NCBI GenBank assembly: GCA_963710715.1
Contig: CAVQBL010000002.1
Coordinates: forward strand, 62,001 to 126,000
Origin: CAVQBL01 sp963710715
GTDB lineage: Bacteria > Pseudomonadota > Gammaproteobacteria > DSM-16500
Direction of reading: 5' to 3'
DNA: 64,000 bases
The translations under genes and the position numbers were made by a program. Under the pieces are notes generated by a model that saw nothing but the letters and a program-made list of their open reading frames with translations, was not told where the DNA came from and did not search any database. Positions 63,988 to 64,000 of the stretch are shown here, piece by piece. Each line of letters begins with the position of its first letter. The first letter of the stretch is position 1.

Positions 63988-64000
63988 AACGACTCGGTTC

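Overview
The window comes from a low-GC gammaproteobacterium with an intracellular lifestyle, most likely from the Legionellales (Coxiella, Aquicella or Berkiella-like lineages). This is inferred from eukaryote-like effector candidates (U-box, ankyrin plus F-box-like, Sel1 and TPR proteins), LuxR proteins of the PAS type, and heavy gene decay next to housekeeping genes. No rRNA, tRNA or CRISPR array was recognised.

Layout. 1-9.4 kb is an accessory zone: a GC-richer DJ-1/PfpI gene cut by the window edge, a YiiX-like hydrolase fused to a CoA-binding domain, SDR and cydB remnants, a stand-alone HipA kinase (yjjJ) with three tandem 12-bp repeats at its start, an IS3 element inside an IS30 remnant, a DyP peroxidase and a frameshifted U-box gene with 48-bp coding repeats. 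9.8-12.6 kb holds two membrane proteins. 12.6-19.1 kb is an aromatic amino acid operon: aroA, aroK, DAHP synthase, aroB, aroC, a prephenate dehydratase domain and a separate chorismate mutase. It is preceded by a trpA remnant, a good sigma-70 promoter and a short leader ORF ending in a Tyr/Phe/Trp run, which looks like transcription attenuation. 19.2-29.5 kb carries helical-repeat proteins, a VanX-type dipeptidase, exported acetolactate decarboxylase, a cold-shock/dbpA/RNase H group, small enzymes and corA. 29.9-32.6 kb has a 2OG-oxygenase-like protein and an acetyltransferase.

33-57.5 kb is built by mobile elements: an ISKra4 remnant; a 4.6-kb Tn3-family transposon (frameshifted tnpA, tnpR, GNAT passenger) with 38-bp ends; a 291-bp miniature element with perfect 38-bp ends of the same type inside a YhcG-like gene; and a second inverted 780-bp copy of the transposon end split by an IS3 element with a 3-bp target duplication. 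Between the inverted copies lies an 8.2-kb gene for a haemagglutinin-type repeat protein ending in a lysozyme-like domain, followed by LuxR regulators and more gene remnants. 57.6-64 kb has an ankyrin/F-box-like protein, a transposase whose last codons lie in one arm of a 34-bp inverted repeat, an MFS exporter and a third cold-shock gene.

The most informative signals are the aromatic leader peptide, the two ubiquitin-type effector candidates, the giant surface protein with a lysozyme-like tip, and the Tn3-derived miniature element. Family assignments are by motif reading without database searches.
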